Shown here in pieces: positions 6,204 to 6,560 of a stretch of DNA of 6,560 bases; within the stretch, counting starts at the first letter, position 1; each line of letters opens with the position of its first letter. A model generated the notes under the pieces. The model worked only from the letters and a program-made list of their open reading frames with translations. It made no database searches and was not told where the DNA came from. The stretch lies in contig CAJOLG010000102.1 in the NCBI GenBank assembly GCA_905235315.1, positions 1 through 6,560 on the forward strand. The letters are read 5' to 3'. This stretch comes from an uncultured Solobacterium sp. (GTDB taxonomy: Bacteria; Bacillota_I; Bacilli_A; Erysipelotrichales; Erysipelotrichaceae). The position numbers and the translations under genes were made by a program.

Positions 6204-6227
6204 AAACAGGAGAATCTCCTGTTTTTT
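6203..6227 (+). terminator. Rho-independent terminator of the rlmN-thiN operon
   Basis: A 10-bp perfect stem (AAAACAGGAG, 6203-6212, with CTCCTGTTTT, 6216-6225) closes a 3-base loop, and the T run continues to 6227. It begins at the last base of the thiN stop codon. The A-run on its left side becomes a T-run on the other strand, so it could also act on transcripts reading through from rpmB. Confidence 0.88.
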
Positions 6228-6251
6228 GATGGATGAGGTTCGGACAGGCAC

Positions 6252-6280
6252 AAAAAAAGAACTCCGTCGGGAAGTTCCTT
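6252..6280 (-). terminator. Rho-independent terminator of rpmB
   Basis: Read on the - strand, GAACT-T-CC (6277 down to 6270, one bulged T) pairs with GGAGTTC (6265 down to 6259) around a four-base loop. It is followed by seven T residues (6258 down to 6252). It lies 15 bases beyond the rpmB stop and 24 bases from the end of the opposing operon's terminator. Confidence 0.8.
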
Positions 6281-6291
6281 TTCTGAAAACC

Positions 6292-6510
6292 TTATGCTTC
6301 AATCGGGGCTGCAGTCTTTTTTGATTTTGTGTTGCCCTTAAGTGTTTTTAACGCGCGAGCCGAGACTTTGATAGTCTGGGGCTTGCCGTCAACTACAACA
6401 TGAACTTTCTGCAGGTTGACATTCCACTTGCGGCGAGTAGCGCGCAGGGAATGAGAACGCCTATTTCCCGACATCGGTTTCTTTCCGGAAACCTGACAAA
6501 CTCTGGACAT
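6292..6510 (-). CDS. rpmB: 50S ribosomal protein L28
   Basis: L28 is a small basic protein of the large ribosomal subunit. The 72-residue product has the family core: SRVCQVSGKKPMSGN, RRSHSLRATRRKWNVNLQ, then VDGKPQTIKVSARALKTLK. The Cys pairs of zinc-binding L28 forms are missing (a single Cys at residue 5), so this is the zinc-independent type. After the core, where B. subtilis L28 ends at about 62 residues, a Lys/Ala-rich tail (NTKSKKTAAPIEA) adds roughly ten residues. The open frame continues 14 codons upstream, but the ATG at 6510 is chosen because GGAGG (6522 down to 6518) lies seven bases before it and the protein then begins as in other L28s. The gene is convergent with thiN, as in B. 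subtilis. Confidence 0.96.
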   Translation of the reverse strand: MSRVCQVSGKKPMSGNRRSHSLRATRRKWNVNLQKVHVVVDGKPQTIKVSARALKTLKGNTKSKKTAAPIEA

Positions 6511-6517
6511 GACCACA

Positions 6518-6522
6518 CCTCC
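6518..6522 (-). promoter_or_regulatory. Strong ribosome binding site of rpmB
   Basis: On the - strand GGAGG, extended to GGAGGTGT, sits seven bases before the ATG ending at 6510. It is the strongest Shine-Dalgarno sequence attached to a gene in the window, fitting a highly expressed ribosomal protein, and it excludes the longer upstream reading of the frame. Confidence 0.8.
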
Positions 6523-6542
6523 ATTTCTGACAATGCTTGAAT

Positions 6543-6551
6543 AGAATATCA
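6543..6551 (-). promoter_or_regulatory. Possible rpmB extended -10 promoter element
   Basis: The - strand reads TGATATTCT here: TG, one base, then TATTCT, four of six matches to TATAAT. It lies about 33 bases upstream of the rpmB start, which would give a leader of roughly 25 bases containing the ribosome site. The -35 region falls outside the window, so the call is tentative. Confidence 0.3.
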
Positions 6552-6560
6552 CGATTAAAA

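Noticed and set aside
6511..6552. Fourteen-codon N-terminal extension of rpmB
   Set aside because: It would run through the strong ribosome site, and L28 proteins normally begin at the downstream Met.
1..6560. CRISPR array, transposon, tRNA or rRNA gene, riboswitch or large repeat
   Set aside because: Apart from the two short junctions and the left edge, the window is filled with protein-coding genes; I saw no regularly spaced repeats, long terminal inverted repeats, tRNA cloverleaf or thiamine riboswitch core, including upstream of thiN.

Overview
The window is a stretch of low-to-medium GC Firmicutes (Bacillota) chromosome carrying a conserved housekeeping operon. The gene order rlmN - prpC (PP2C phosphatase) - prkC (PASTA kinase) - rsgA - rpe - thiN, followed by a convergent rpmB, is the classic Firmicutes arrangement, as in the Bacillus subtilis prpC-prkC-cpgA-rpe-thiN/rpmB region. 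Protein details (a short-N-terminus RlmN, an L28 with a C-terminal tail and no zinc cysteine pairs, no spoVM between thiN and rpmB) and base composition near 50% GC would fit an Erysipelotrichia-like lineage. That taxonomic placement is an inference that I could not test.

Layout. Positions 1-54 hold the last codons of an unidentified gene. Two bases later a 49-residue zinc-ribbon protein begins (57-206). A strong intrinsic terminator (259-303) ends that unit. A likely extended -10 promoter sits directly in front of rlmN (378-1418). From there genes run tightly packed on the + strand: prpC (1415-2170) overlaps rlmN by 4 bases, prkC (2160-4067) overlaps prpC by 11, rsgA (4086-4946) follows after 18 bases, rpe (4946-5602) overlaps rsgA by 1, and thiN (5595-6203, TTG start) overlaps rpe by 8. 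A hairpin terminator starts at the last base of the thiN stop codon. rpmB (6292-6510) lies on the - strand and converges on thiN with its own terminator.

How the genes work together. RlmN and RsgA act on the ribosome (23S/tRNA adenosine methylation; 30S maturation GTPase), and L28 is a 50S protein. PrkC and PrpC form a reversible Ser/Thr phosphorylation pair that reads cell-wall state; in B. subtilis the RsgA orthologue CpgA is a PrkC substrate. Rpe serves the pentose phosphate pathway, and CpgA in B. subtilis also clears 4-phosphoerythronate, an inhibitor of that pathway, which gives the rsgA-rpe adjacency a metabolic reading. ThiN makes thiamine pyrophosphate, the cofactor of transketolase.

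I looked for a novel system (CRISPR, mobile element, defence genes, large repeats, non-coding RNA) and found none. The least ordinary elements are the tiny zinc-ribbon gene, the near-leaderless start of rlmN, the TTG-started divergent ThiN, and the compact thiN/rpmB junction without spoVM.
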